Shown here: positions 10,970-23,100 of the stretch, in pieces
How the letters are laid out: each line of letters starts with the position of its first letter
How positions within the stretch are numbered: the first letter of the stretch is position 1
Source: Amyelois transitella
Lineage: Eukaryota > Arthropoda > Insecta > Lepidoptera > Pyralidae
Reading direction: 5' to 3'
Assembly (NCBI RefSeq): GCF_032362555.1
Contig: NC_083505.1
Coordinates: 4,083,501 to 4,147,500 of the forward strand
Length of the DNA stretch: 64,000 bases
Notes under the pieces: generated by a model
What the model saw: only the letters and a program-made list of their open reading frames with translations
Databases searched by the model: none
What the model was told of the DNA's origin: nothing
Translations under genes and position numbers: made by a program

Positions 10970-11243
10970 GAAACCAATTCACTGATACTCATCAATTAAT
11001 AAAAAACTGTATAAAATTAGGTTGTTTTTATTTATATAAATTGTACAAATCTCCTTTTAAAGTACATATTATACAAAATATATATTTGAACAAAAAGTTT
11101 GTCAAGAGAGGAGGTGGAATGTATTATGTCAAGTAAGCTGGTTCCATTTGAGATGCCATTTTAACATTTAATTCAATTTTTAAAATCAAAACTTTTGTTC
11201 ATTACACTATAGCACCTGAAAATTATGTGGACTGTGCTTTTAA
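10970..11243. terminator. Convergent 3' ends of GLG1 and PRIM2
   Basis: The GLG1 poly(A) signal AATAAA lies at 10998-11003, 29 bp after its stop. On the minus strand the first clear AATAAA for PRIM2 is at 11032-11027, about 210 bp after its stop. Cleavage 15-30 bp beyond each signal would make the two 3' UTRs overlap. Confidence 0.6.
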
Positions 11244-12971
11244 TTACTTGGTCATTATTTCATCAAAATCCATGTCTTCTAAATCATTGTCAGGTTCTTT
11301 CTTGATATTTGCTTTTCCTTCATATTTGGGTTCAATTTTAACAGCATCAGTTATTATTTTCTGACTCTCTTCAAAGAACTGATTAGGGTGATTTATCCCT
11401 AGAGCTATATCAGTATTGTGGATTGCATCAAAATATTTAGTGCAAGCAACTTGATAATGCCCTTTTTTAACAACTTCTACAATATCTGAAACAGCTGAAA
11501 TAAAAGTACAGTTAGTTAAACTTAACAAATAATTTTTAATTATGACTATATGTAAAGCAGAAGTTAGGGTCTTTTATGGAGATTAGTTGGAAACAGAGTT
11601 CCTGACTTACTTATTATTTATAACACAATTATGATTATAGGCACATTTAGGGCTCTAGGAGAGTTAACCTGCAACCGGATCTCATGGGGATGATGGAAGT
11701 GAGGTAGAAGTCTAACCATAAAAACAGTACAAACCTTGGGCAGCTAATCCATATTCTTGCAATTTATTCTTTAAATTACTGACATCACTATGCTTGTAAG
11801 GACATCCATGGCAGTCTCCGGGACCGACTTGTGAATTGATAATCTTTAGGCAACTAAATGGAGAATAGTTCTTCTTACTTCCTTCTTTTCCATAATTGTA
11901 CCTAACATTATATGCATATGACTTCTCAAACTTATCCAACTCCATTATTTTAGTAAACTCCTCTCTCCAGAATCTTAAAGAATCTTCCAAAGTAACACCT
12001 ATGCCTTTCAAAAATAATCCATACTGAAGTCTACCACCGTGTTTCAAATGGTGAGCCAACCTCAACTGCTCATGGAGCTGCCTCATGCACATCGGGAATG
12101 ACTTGACAGATAATGAATCTATGCTTTCTATAGGCACAACTGATTTAGAGTTGCTGTAATCATTTCCTGTGTATGTCTGATGCAGTCCTTTTAACAAACC
12201 AACAAGTCTTTCATCCTGCTCTAGTTCTCCCAGATGATGATAAGCAATAGCTAAGCTTTGCCTAAGCTGGGTTCGAAACTGCCCTGACAAAACTGAAACA
12301 AAGTCTTTATGAGGTATATAAGCATATCCACCTTGTAAATAAACTCTCCTGAGTTTAACAAGATCAAGAACCTCATAAAACTTTACTTTATAAAAATTAA
12401 TATTATCAATATTTTGGTGAATATAATGTGTTGATTCCCTAAGATTCTGCAGCACAGAATTTTTTTCTTCCTCTGTAATACTTGTAAAGCATAGATTATT
12501 GAACCTAAAAAAGGCGTCAACAGCTTCGTTGCTCATTATCGTGAATCGCATTTTAAATAATTCCAGTTCGCGTGCAATGAACCAACGACGAAGTTCTTCA
12601 GTTCTGCAATATGCAAGTCTTAGTATAAAGTGTGCAATATGATCTTTACGTCTTATTTGTAAATCATCTTCTGAAGTACCACATGCTGATTTTTCACAAA
12701 GTCTGACATAATATTTTAAGCCTTGTTTTTTCAAATCTGCTATAACAGATTCTACCCACTCTTTGGAATTAGTTCGTTTGCCTTGGAGAGTTGTAGCAGA
12801 GGCTAAACTTCTTAATAATGCAAGCCTCTCTAAAGCTAAAGTTTCGAATTCTTGAAGCGTTATATTATCAACAGGTGGAACCTTGTATAATTGAAGATCA
12901 TGAGGATACGTCTCCACCAAACTTCCGGTTAGAGGGGTCCTCGTCAATTTTCTTTTTCTATTGAAATCCAT
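11244..12971 (-). CDS. PRIM2: DNA primase large subunit
   Basis: The regulatory iron-sulfur subunit of the DNA polymerase alpha-primase complex, which makes the RNA primers for replication in the nucleus. Join complement(11244..11494,11735..12971), phase 1 at the junction, 495 aa (human 509). The start is taken at the ATG at 12971 (MDFNRKRKL), which matches the usual basic N-terminus, not the upstream in-frame ATG at 13052, whose extra 27 residues look like 5' UTR. The N-terminal helical domain spans roughly residues 20-250. The C-terminal 4Fe-4S domain has cysteines 295 (FPMC), 374 (SPFSC), 390 (HGCP) and 430 (QVAC), whose spacings of 79, 16 and 40 match the human set. The acidic tail (NDLEDMDFDEIM) may contact partners. 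The donor is GTTTGT, weaker than consensus. It converges with GLG1 and diverges from ATP13A1. Confidence 0.95.
11495..11734 (-). other. PRIM2 intron
   Basis: A 240-bp intron that splits the Fe-S domain between the third and fourth ligand cysteines. The acceptor reads cttttatttcag on the minus strand. Nothing else is seen in it. Confidence 0.85.
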
Positions 12972-14189
12972 AATTTTCTTCAGCTGCGCCGCAGTAGCAC
13001 TCGCATAAACTATGCAGATATCATTCACAACATAAATGATAAGCTGGTTCAAAAGGTTACTAAATAAAGAGATATGAGTATGTAGGGAAGATAAAATATT
13101 AAATCAACAACAAATTCACATTTCACAGCAACACAGGTATTGGCGCGAAATTATTTTGTATGACATGACGTTATTCTTTGATTAATGACATTTACATTTT
13201 TTTAATCAGGGGTCAATAGAAATAAGTCTATGGTATAAAATTGTAGCATAGAATATTTATCACTTTAATTGGACTGAGTGCTTCAATTTAGTTCATGTAA
13301 GCATATTACAAACTGTTTTTTTCCCGCGACTTCATCCGCATCGTTTTTTATTCCTAATAAAAAGTAGCTCGTGATCTTCATTAGAGCCAACTCTATTTTG
13401 AACATATGTGTGTTTGTACATACATACATATATACATATGGTCACGTCTATATCCCTTGCAGGGTAGACAGAGCCAACAGTCTTGAAAAGACTGAATGGC
13501 CACGTTCAGCTATTTGGCTTAATGATAGAACCGAGATTCAAATAGTGACAGGTTGCTAGCCCATCGCCTAAAAGAGGAATCCTAAGTTTATAAGCCTATC
13601 CCTTAGTCGCCTTTTACGACATCCATGGGAAAGAGATGGAGTGGTCCTATTCTTTTTTGTAATAGTGCCGGGAACCACACGGCACATGTGTGTTTGTATT
13701 CATACATACATATCATACACAGTCGCGTAAAGACGCGGATATTTGACTTTACCAAATTTTATCGAAATCGGTTCGTGGTTTAGGCTTGAAAGGGTAACAG
13801 ACAGATTTTCTCATTTATAATAATATAAGAAGGGTCTTTGACGAACCTTTGACCGCCATGAACAAAATTCAAGCATTCAACATCATCAAAAAAGCTTGTT
13901 CTAGTGATCAGTGCCCACCCTGGTGAAAAAAATTACATTGACAAAATCAAATGCACAATCCCAACCCAAGGCACAATCCATCCATGTCAAAATCTTCTTT
14001 CAGTCAGCCAGCGAGTTGATCTTGATGAAATGAAATAATTTTTTTTGGGAATTTCTTGATAAAATACTCGAGAGTTTAAAATTACCAATTCTATTTTTAT
14101 GTTGTATTGAACTGTGAAAATGTTTTAAAAAAATAAATTCTATGTTATGTTCACACTAGATTTATGTTGATTGATACAGGCCAGTGAAT
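12972..14189. other. Divergent intergenic region between PRIM2 and ATP13A1
   Basis: Probably holds both promoters. It contains a complete copy of the dispersed repeat (13441-13685) and, at about 13690-13830, what looks like another element's tail: an 'acatacata' run, then 'cgaaatcggttcgtggttta' and 'agacagattttctcattt', words I recognise from lepidopteran dispersed elements. No gene is seen in it. Confidence 0.5.
13441..13685 (+). repeat. Dispersed lepidopteran repeat, most complete copy
   Basis: About 245 bp. In order: 'gtctatatcccttgcagggt' at the 5' end; 'gccaacagtcttgaaaagac', an imperfect small hairpin; 'ggccacgttcagctatttgg'; 'gagattcaaatagtgacagg'; 'ccttagtcgccttttacgac'; 'ccatgggaaagagatgga'; 'gtggtcctattcttttttgt'; and the 3' end 'gtgccgggaaccacacggca', which is itself an imperfect palindrome. 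At least ten partial copies occur in the window on both strands. It encodes nothing and looks like a non-autonomous element; I am not sure of its formal class. Confidence 0.8.
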
Positions 14190-17100
14190 ATGGTATCAAA
14201 CAAAATGCAGTCGTCACTAGACGATTTGGTGGAATACACTCAGTTATTCAAGCCGGTTGCCTTTGTACTGCAAGGCACTATACTTCCTTTTATAATAATT
14301 TACCCATTGGTATTCTATTCTTGGATTTTTGTATACGGATTTGAGGAATACGTGGAAGCGGGTTTCGTCACTGTTGTAGTGGTTGCTCTGGTGCAGATTC
14401 TAGTTTGCCTGTGTTGTTACTGGAGTGTTCATATCCACTGTTTCCTCTGTTGCTCAACGGTAAGGGATATTAGGGCAAAATTATATATATTTATATATAT
14501 CTGTTTATTTACATTGTGTGTATAGTAACTATGTTCATACTCACTGATCTTATTTAAGAAGTTGGTCGGTGTTCATGCAGATGATTTTAGACTTCAAAAA
14601 TCATCAATTGATGTAGAGTTTGGAATCATAAGAGCAATTCTCTTATGAGAAAAAGACATTGTGGTAAACCAGAACAATTAAGCAACTGATTGTGAAACAA
14701 TGATTCAGTACAGGTTTAAGTTTCCCTGGCTTTATGTAAAAACCTCACTTGCCCTAGAGAGGACTGTGGTTGTAGGTTTACACTGTGCCCACTGCATAGA
14801 GATGACGAAGCAACTGTTACTAACCTCAATTTAATGGATGTTGTTGATATTTTTTATTGCTTGTTTTAGGTTAAAGATCCGATTCAAGCTGAAATAGTTA
14901 AAGTAGTTCCAACCTCCAATAATGGGTTTTCAGAATTGGTTACACTGCATCATACCAAGGTATGTAATTACTGATTTTAACAATAGTATAGAGCAAAGTC
15001 GCTTCGGCGTCTATATCTATGTTTGTATGTATGCTTAGATCTAGTATAATGCTACACAATGGATTTAGATGCAGTTTTTAATAAGTGCATGATTCAAGAT
15101 GAAGGGATTACCTGTGCAAAGGCAGGGCCAGTCGCTAGTATTTAATAAAAATACTTCAATCTAGGAAGTTTAGAGATTAATAGAACTGTCTGCACTTTGT
15201 GAAATTGCTGCTTATTAATGACTAGCGACCCGCCCCGGCTTTGCACGGGTGCAAAATTATAAATGTTATTATACATAAAAACCTTCCTCTTGAATCATTC
15301 TACCTGTTAAAAAAACCGCATCAAAATCCGTTGCATAATTTTAAAGATTTAAGCATACAGACAAACAGACTAAAGTAGCGACTTTGTTTTATACTATGTA
15401 GTATATCTTACTGTAACATCAACATAGCTGCATAGTAGGACTGTGTGGTTTCCAGTATCTAATAGGACCACCCCCATCACTTTAATGTCACAGTAAAAGA
15501 TGACCTAGGGAAAACATTCAGCTAGTGCAAGCTTTAATTGTGGTTTGTGATTCGGCTGGCTGTTTCCCCGTCTGTGTAGAGTGCAAAAGTCAATCAAGGG
15601 TAAGGAAAATCAACTTGAGATTCTTCTTGTAGAATGTTAGCCTATTGCTAACATTACAAATACTTTGCAGCTATATATTAATACATATTTATAATCACGT
15701 CTATATCCTTCGTGGGGTAGACAGAGCCAACAGTGCATGCAGTGCATCTGCATGACGTAATGATAGAAGTGGCCTTTCAGTCTTTTAAAGACTGTTGGTT
15801 CTGTCTACCCCACGAAGGATATAGACATGATTATAAATATGTATTAATATATAGCTGAAAAGTATTTGGTGTTTGACCTATAATCATGTATTTTGTTTCC
15901 TTACAGTTTATATTTATTAATTGATTGTATTTTTTTTAGTCAACCAAAAAGGATAGTGTCAATCCAGATGTCTGGTTTATATTCCAAAAGAGTAAATATG
16001 TGTATGACTGGGATAAGAAAACATTCCATACAGTGGTGTTTCCTGTCAATAGAACTTATGAGGAGTACATGGAGTCGAAAGGTTACTTAGATGATGAAGC
16101 TATAGAAATAGCTGAGAAGGAATTTGGCAAGAATGAGATGATAATGGTAAGGATTTTAGTACTTTTATACTTAGAATATGTTATCTTCTTAAAATATTTT
16201 TTTATGTAATATAATAAATTCATGTATTAATTTTTTGTTAGTATAAGTGACTGTAAGGCACAATCTGTGCCTCTAAGTGCTGCAATGGAGGGTGAAACCG
16301 GGAATATGCAAAAATGATAAAAAGAGTATTGTCAGAGTGATAAAAAATATTTCTTTTTTTCAGGTTGTTCCAGAATTCATGGAATTATTCAAAGAAAGAG
16401 CAACGGCACCATTCTTTGTGTTTCAAGTATTTTGTGTGGCTCTCTGGTGCCTTGACAAGTATTGGTATTACTCTATATTTACTTTAGTAATGTTAGTCAT
16501 GTTTGAATGTACTCTGGTGCAGCAGCAACTAAGAAACATGGCGGAAATCAGGAAGATGGGTAACAAGCCGTACAACATCAATGTTTACAGAAATAGGAGA
16601 TGGCGCCAAATAATGAGTGACCAGCTTCTACCAGGCGACGTTGTGTCATTGACTCGCTCGGTCAATGAGAACTTAGTTCCTTGCGATATTCTCCTTTTAA
16701 GAGGATCTTGTATTGTTGACGAGTCCATGCTTACTGGTGAAAGCGTACCGCAGATGAAAGAATCATTAGAGAACGAAAAAAATTTAATGCAGAATCTTGA
16801 ACCTGAGGGTGATGGAAAATTGCATATGTTATTTGGCGGTACAAAGATTGTTCAGCACACGTCTCCGATAAAAAACGTGTCATCGGGTCTCAAGGCCCCA
16901 GACAATGGCTGCATTGGTTACGTAATCCGCAATGGCTTCAATACGTCTCAAGGGAAACTATTGAGGACAATCCTATTTGGTGTCAAAAGGGTCACTGCCA
17001 ACAATCTCGAGACATTCGGTTTTATTTTGTTCTTGTTAATTTTCGCCATCGCTGCGGCTGCGTATGTTTGGATAAAGGGATGCGAAGATCCCGAGAGAAA

Positions 17101-20100
17101 TAGGTATAAACTGTTTTTAGAATGCACTTTAATTCTGACGTCGGTTGTGCCTCCAGAATTGCCTATAGAGTTGTCTTTGGCAGTCAATACATCCTTGTTA
17201 TCGTTATCGAAATTGGCAGTATTTTGTACAGAACCTTTCAGAATACCATTTGCTGGTAAAGTTGAAATATGTTGCTTTGATAAGACTGGAACTCTCACGA
17301 GTGATAATTTAGTGGTAGAAGGTGTCGCTGGTATAGGCGACCACAAAGACGCCACTGTCATTCCACTTTCTGAAGCTCCTATGGAGACTATACAAGTATT
17401 AGCTTCATGTCATTCCTTAGTTCAATTAGACGATGGCGTGGTGGGTGACCCCTTGGAAAAGGCCACACTTAAAGCAGCAGAGTGGAATCTCACGAAAGGA
17501 GATGCTGTTGTGCCAAAGAAGGGCAAGTCACCAGGTCTTAAGATTGTACATAGAAATCATTTCTCAAGTGCGCTTAAAAGAATGTCAGTCATTGCAGGCT
17601 ATCAGGTCAACGAAAGAGGATTTATGGAAACCCACTACATCAGTAGTGTGAAGGGCGCACCTGAGACAGTTAAAAAAATGTTGAAAGAAGTTCCTAGTCA
17701 TTATGATCATGTTTATTTAACTTTGTCTCGACGAGGCGCGAGGGTTTTAGCTTTGGGATACAGAAATTTAGGTAAATTGAGTTCACAAGAGATAAGAGAT
17801 TTGTCAAGGGAGGATGTTGAATCTGAATTGACGTTTGTTGGGTTCGTGATAATATCGTGCCCGTTGAAGAGTGATTCTAAGAAAGCTATCTCTGAAATAA
17901 TCAATGCATCACATTCCGTTGTTATGATTACTGGTGATAATCCATTGACTGCGTGTCACGTAGCTAAAGAGTTGAAGTTTACACAGAAAAGCGAGGTTCT
18001 CATATTAACCTCGGATGAAGGTAAATGGGGCTGGAAATCTATAGACGAAGAAATGAATTTACCTGTGGAGCCATTCAAGACATCTAAACAATTGACTTCG
18101 AAGTTTGATCTCTGCATCACTGGAGAAGGTTTAACTTTCCTGAACGAGTTTCACAACAAATTCTTAAAAGAACTGATGCCTCATATCAAAGTATTCGCGA
18201 GATTCGCGCCTAAGCAGAAAGAGTTCGTAATAGTTACACTGAAATCTCTCGGATATACCACTCTCATGTGTGGGGACGGAACAAATGATGTCGGCGCATT
18301 GAAACATGCAGATGTAAGTTATTTATTCTTAATATTTAAAAAATAATTGACTACATTTAGAAAATTCTAAAAATACTAACCCAAGAAAACCTACTTAAGT
18401 TGATTCTTAAGACACTACAAATATCTTCATCCTTAATTTCGTGCGTTAGCACCCCTCTTCTTACTTCCCATATACTTACACTGCTTATATTTAAATGAGA
18501 AAACCCGAGAACGTTTCACACAAAGACAATTTACAGGTGGGGGTAGCCATATTGGCGAACGCGCCTGAGCGCCTCCGCGTGAAGCCCCGCGAGGAGCGCG
18601 CGCCCGAGGCGGAGCCCCCGGGCCGGCGCGCGCCCCGCGAGCCGCGCGCCGACGCCCGCGCCGAGGCGGCCGCGCGGCTGCGGCGCGCCGTGAGGAAGCT
18701 GGAGGAGGATGATCAGCCGCAACTCGTGAGGCTCGGCGACGCCAGTGTCGCTGCGCCGTTTACCAGCCGCCTGTCCAGTATTCTTTGCAGTAAGTTATTT
18801 CTCCATGCCTCAAACTATCATTTCAATCTTTTGTATTCGAAATACAAGATTTGCTTATAGCCTGCTTGACACCCACCTTAGGAAATATTTATTATGTCGA
18901 AGAGTAAATGAACTTATCAGACGCCTATTAAATTTCTTTTCTGTCTTTCCAGTATGTCATATAATCAAGCAAGGCCGTTGCACCCTTGTCACAACGCTGC
19001 AGATGTTCAAGATATTAGCTCTGAACGCGCTGATCCTGGCCTACAGTCAGTCGGTGCTTTACCTCGACGGGATCAAGTTCAGTGATACTCAGGCTACCTT
19101 GCAGAGTTTATTGTTGGCGTCGTGCTTCTTGTTCATATCGAGATCTAAGGTAAGATCTGTTTGGAAATTGTTTTAGTGACATCGCCATCTTCATGTCGTC
19201 TAATGTAAATTTGTTGTTTTGCAATATAAACATGCTGTTTCGTATAAATAATTTGTATAAATAACATGTGATGTTAATGTTATTCATAACTATGGACTTG
19301 AGTAAAAAAAATATGGTTCATAGTTTTTTAAAAGAAATCTATGATGCAAAAGAAGATTATGTAAAGTTAATCGCATGCAATCGGAAAATAAATAAATAAC
19401 CCATTTACGATTTCACGACCCCTCATACCTCAGACCTTCGCATAGTTTCTGAACAAATCAATCATCAATTGTTATTTGTTTCCAGCCTCTAAAGCAGCTG
19501 TCGAAACAGCGCCCTCTGCCGAACATCTTCAACTTGTACACAATAATGACGGTGCTCACCCAGTTCGCGGTGCACTTTCTGTGCCTCATTTATTTGGTAC
19601 ATGAAGCCACCGTGCGATCTCCTGGCAGGTGAGAAACTTACTTTTTTTGTGTAATGTAAGTCTGTGAATGAATTTTATTGTGTTGTAATGTAAATTGTGG
19701 TTCGTCAATGATCACGTTCCGGGAATGAGCAAAGCAGGTTATTATATAGAGCAAATCTTGTCTAAAGTCCGCGACATTGCAATGTTACTCAGCTTGGATC
19801 ATGGTACTACATTCAGTCGTCGCTTAAATTTGTTAATATCCATACCGTAACTGATTGTACATTGATTAGCATTAATACTTAATTAACCAATTACATACAT
19901 ACATACATACATAAACTCACGCCTCTTTCCCGGAGGGGTAGGCAGAGACTACCTCTTTCCACTTGCCACGATCCCTGCATACTTCCTTTGCTTCATCCAC
20001 ATTCATAACTCTCTTCATGCAAGCTCGGCGGTTTCGGGCACTTTTGACCTGACCCTTCACCAGGACGTCCTTAATTTGATCAAGATATGTTCGTCTAGGT

Positions 20101-23100
20101 CTTCCCACCCCGACCTTTCCCTCCACACTCTCCTTGTATATCTGTTTAGTCAACCTGTTTTCATTCATCCTCTCCACATGACCGAACCATCTCAACATAC
20201 CCTTTTCTATTCCTGTAACTACATCTTCTTTCACATCACAACATTCCCTTATCACGCTGTTCCTTATCCGGTCACTCAATTTCACACCCAACATACTCCT
20301 TAACGCTCTCATTTCCACTGCATTTATTCTGCTTTCGTGCTTCTTTTGCCATACCCAACTTTCACTCCCATACATTAATGTCGGGACCAACACGCCCCTG
20401 TGCACAGCCAGTCGAGCCTTTTTGGATAGTTTCTGACTGCTCATAAAGGCATGCAAAGCTCCATTCACCATGTTCCCCGCGTTCACTCTCCTTTCAATAT
20501 CACTATCACACTTGCCATCTGATGTAAACTTTGATCCTAGATATACAAACTCTTTCACTTGCTCAACTTTTTCTCCTCCAATCAAAATATTACATGCTGT
20601 CATTTCTTTCTCCATTTCAAAAACCAGTGTTTTAGTTTTACTTACGTTCACTTTCATTCCTTTCTCTTTTAAAGCTTCATGCATACAGTTTACCATCTCC
20701 TGTAACTCCTCCGCTGATGACGCCAGTATAACCTGATCGTCGGCATAGAGCAGACATTTGACGAGTAATTCATTCATCCTTAATCCACTTTCAGACTCTT
20801 TCAAATCTGTCAAACAACTATCCATAAATAGGTTGAACAGCCACGGTGACGCAACACATCCCTGCCTAACACCTTTCTCAATCTTAAACCACTCAGTGTG
20901 CGCTCCGTTTATCCTGACACAAGCACTCGAATCCTCATATAAGGATTTCAGTGCTCGTATCAAGAGACTGCTCACCCCATGCATAGAAAGTGCTGACCAC
21001 AATTCATTCATCTCAACTCTGTCATAGGCCTTTTCCAAATCCACGAATGTGCAATAGACTTTTTGACTCTTGGCCAAAAACTTTTCGGCTATGCACCGCA
21101 AAGAAAAGACCTGATCAGTACATCCCATTCCCTTTCGAAATCCCGCTTGAGCATCCCATATTTTGTCATCAGTTTCATTCCTGACTCTATTAATCAATAC
21201 CTTAGCATACAATTTGCCGACGACGCTAAGCAGGCTTATACCACGATAATTTTTGCAGTCCAGTTGTGACCCTTTTCCTTTGTAAAGTGGCACAATAACA
21301 GCCTTACACCAATCTTTTGGTACTCGGCCGCTTCTCCAACACATTAACCAATTACTTTTAACTTAATTCAGGAAAAAGTTTTCGAGCCGGGGTATAGTAG
21401 GAAAGGTATACTTGTTCGTCGGGTAATTTTACCACTTGACCACCAATTCTAGATATTTAACAAATATCATCCAATTATTTGCAGAGACACCAAACCCAAA
21501 CTGGACATGGATCTAGCGGAAGATGAGGAACGAGAGTTTGCGCCGGATCTGCTTAACAGCACAGTATACATAATTTCTATGGCACTGCAGATTTCCACCT
21601 TTGCCATTAACTATAGGGTAATTATTTAAACCCTTTTTTGTGTAAGGATAATAAAAAGCGTTTATTCATACAAAAATTTAGTTTTCAACTTGTACAAAAA
21701 CATCTGGTAGTGAAGAGAAAACAAAGTGTTACCAGCAGTACCAGCTACTCTCTTCCCGTGTAGATTTTCATATGTTAATAAAGGGTCATCAACTTGGCAT
21801 TCTTGTTTTACGCGATAGACTAGCAACCGTTGCTGCCGTTATTTGAATCTAAATTAATCATTTAGCTATACTGCTGGATGTGGCGTTAAAGTATTGTAGA
21901 GACTTTTATACCTGTCTAGTCACGCAAACTCAAATAATGCCTATTCACTATTGCCTTGAAAATTCCCAAGTTGTTAGTATCGGGAAAGAGACATACATAA
22001 GGGAATTCCGCGTTAAGGCGTGATGTATGTAGGTTTATTAGTTGTATAAAAAAAAAGTGCCGTGTGGTTCCCGGCACCAATACAAAAAAGGACCACTCCA
22101 TCTTTTTCCCATGGATGACGTAAAAAGCGACTAAGGGGTAGGCTTATAAACTTGGGATTCTTCTTTTAGGCGATGGGCTAGCAACCTGTCACTATTTGAA
22201 TCTCAATCCTATCTTAAAGGAAATTTTGAAAATGAAATTTATTTTTATTAACATTTAGGTTTGCTACAATTGGTTATACAATTGGTCCCACACTAGGCAA
22301 CATGCCTGTCCTATGGTAACCAATGTTATAGAACATATATATACATAACGTTAAAAGTAGCCGACAATAAGTTTACAGGAGTTAATAGTTACATGCTATA
22401 CAAGGCATTAATCAAACTTCTAAATTACATAGATATCGTTTGTTTAAAGGAAAAAAGGTGAAAAAAGAAAACAAATATATAAATTTCAAGTGAAGATGCT
22501 TCGCAGGACCTGACAGTAAATTAGACTGGAATTTGTAAAAACTGTTCAGTATCAATATAATCCCATTTAATTAGGAGCGATTTAATTTGGTGCTTACATT
22601 TAAAAATGCTCGAGCTTCTGATGTTCGTAAGACGCGCTATTTTGTTATATACAAAGTTCGAAATGAACGGGCTAAAGGCAAATAGCTGAACGTGGCCTAT
22701 CAGTCTTTACAAGACTGTAGGCTCTGTCTACCCCGCAAGGGATATAGACGTGATTATAAGTATGTATGTAAATAAAAAAAATATGAACTACCCAGGGCGA
22801 GCCGTTCATGGAGGGGCTGACGGCGAACAAGCCGCTGCTGTACAGCGTCGCGCTGTCGGGCGGCGCCGTGCTGGCGCTGGCGGCCGGCGCGCTGCCCGAC
22901 CTCTCGCACATGTTCGAGATAGTCTACTTCCCGCCTGATGTGAGTCCCAACATATTTTTGTGATCGATCGAGGAGAAACATACCCTCCTTTAAAAAAAAA
23001 ATCACGTTTCTAAGCTGATGGCTGTGTAGTCAACTATAGATAAACTATATAACCAACTTCTTGCCTGATGTGAGTTCATTTTTATTTATGAACAGTAAAC

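Noticed and set aside
12972..13052. Upstream ATG that would lengthen PRIM2 by 27 residues
   Set aside because: The extra residues are hydrophobic and unlike the basic start of primase large subunits; the ATG at 12971 fits the family.
16948..17361. A 137-codon antisense ORF inside ATP13A1 exon 4
   Set aside because: It is the shadow of a strongly conserved ATPase exon and has no features of its own.
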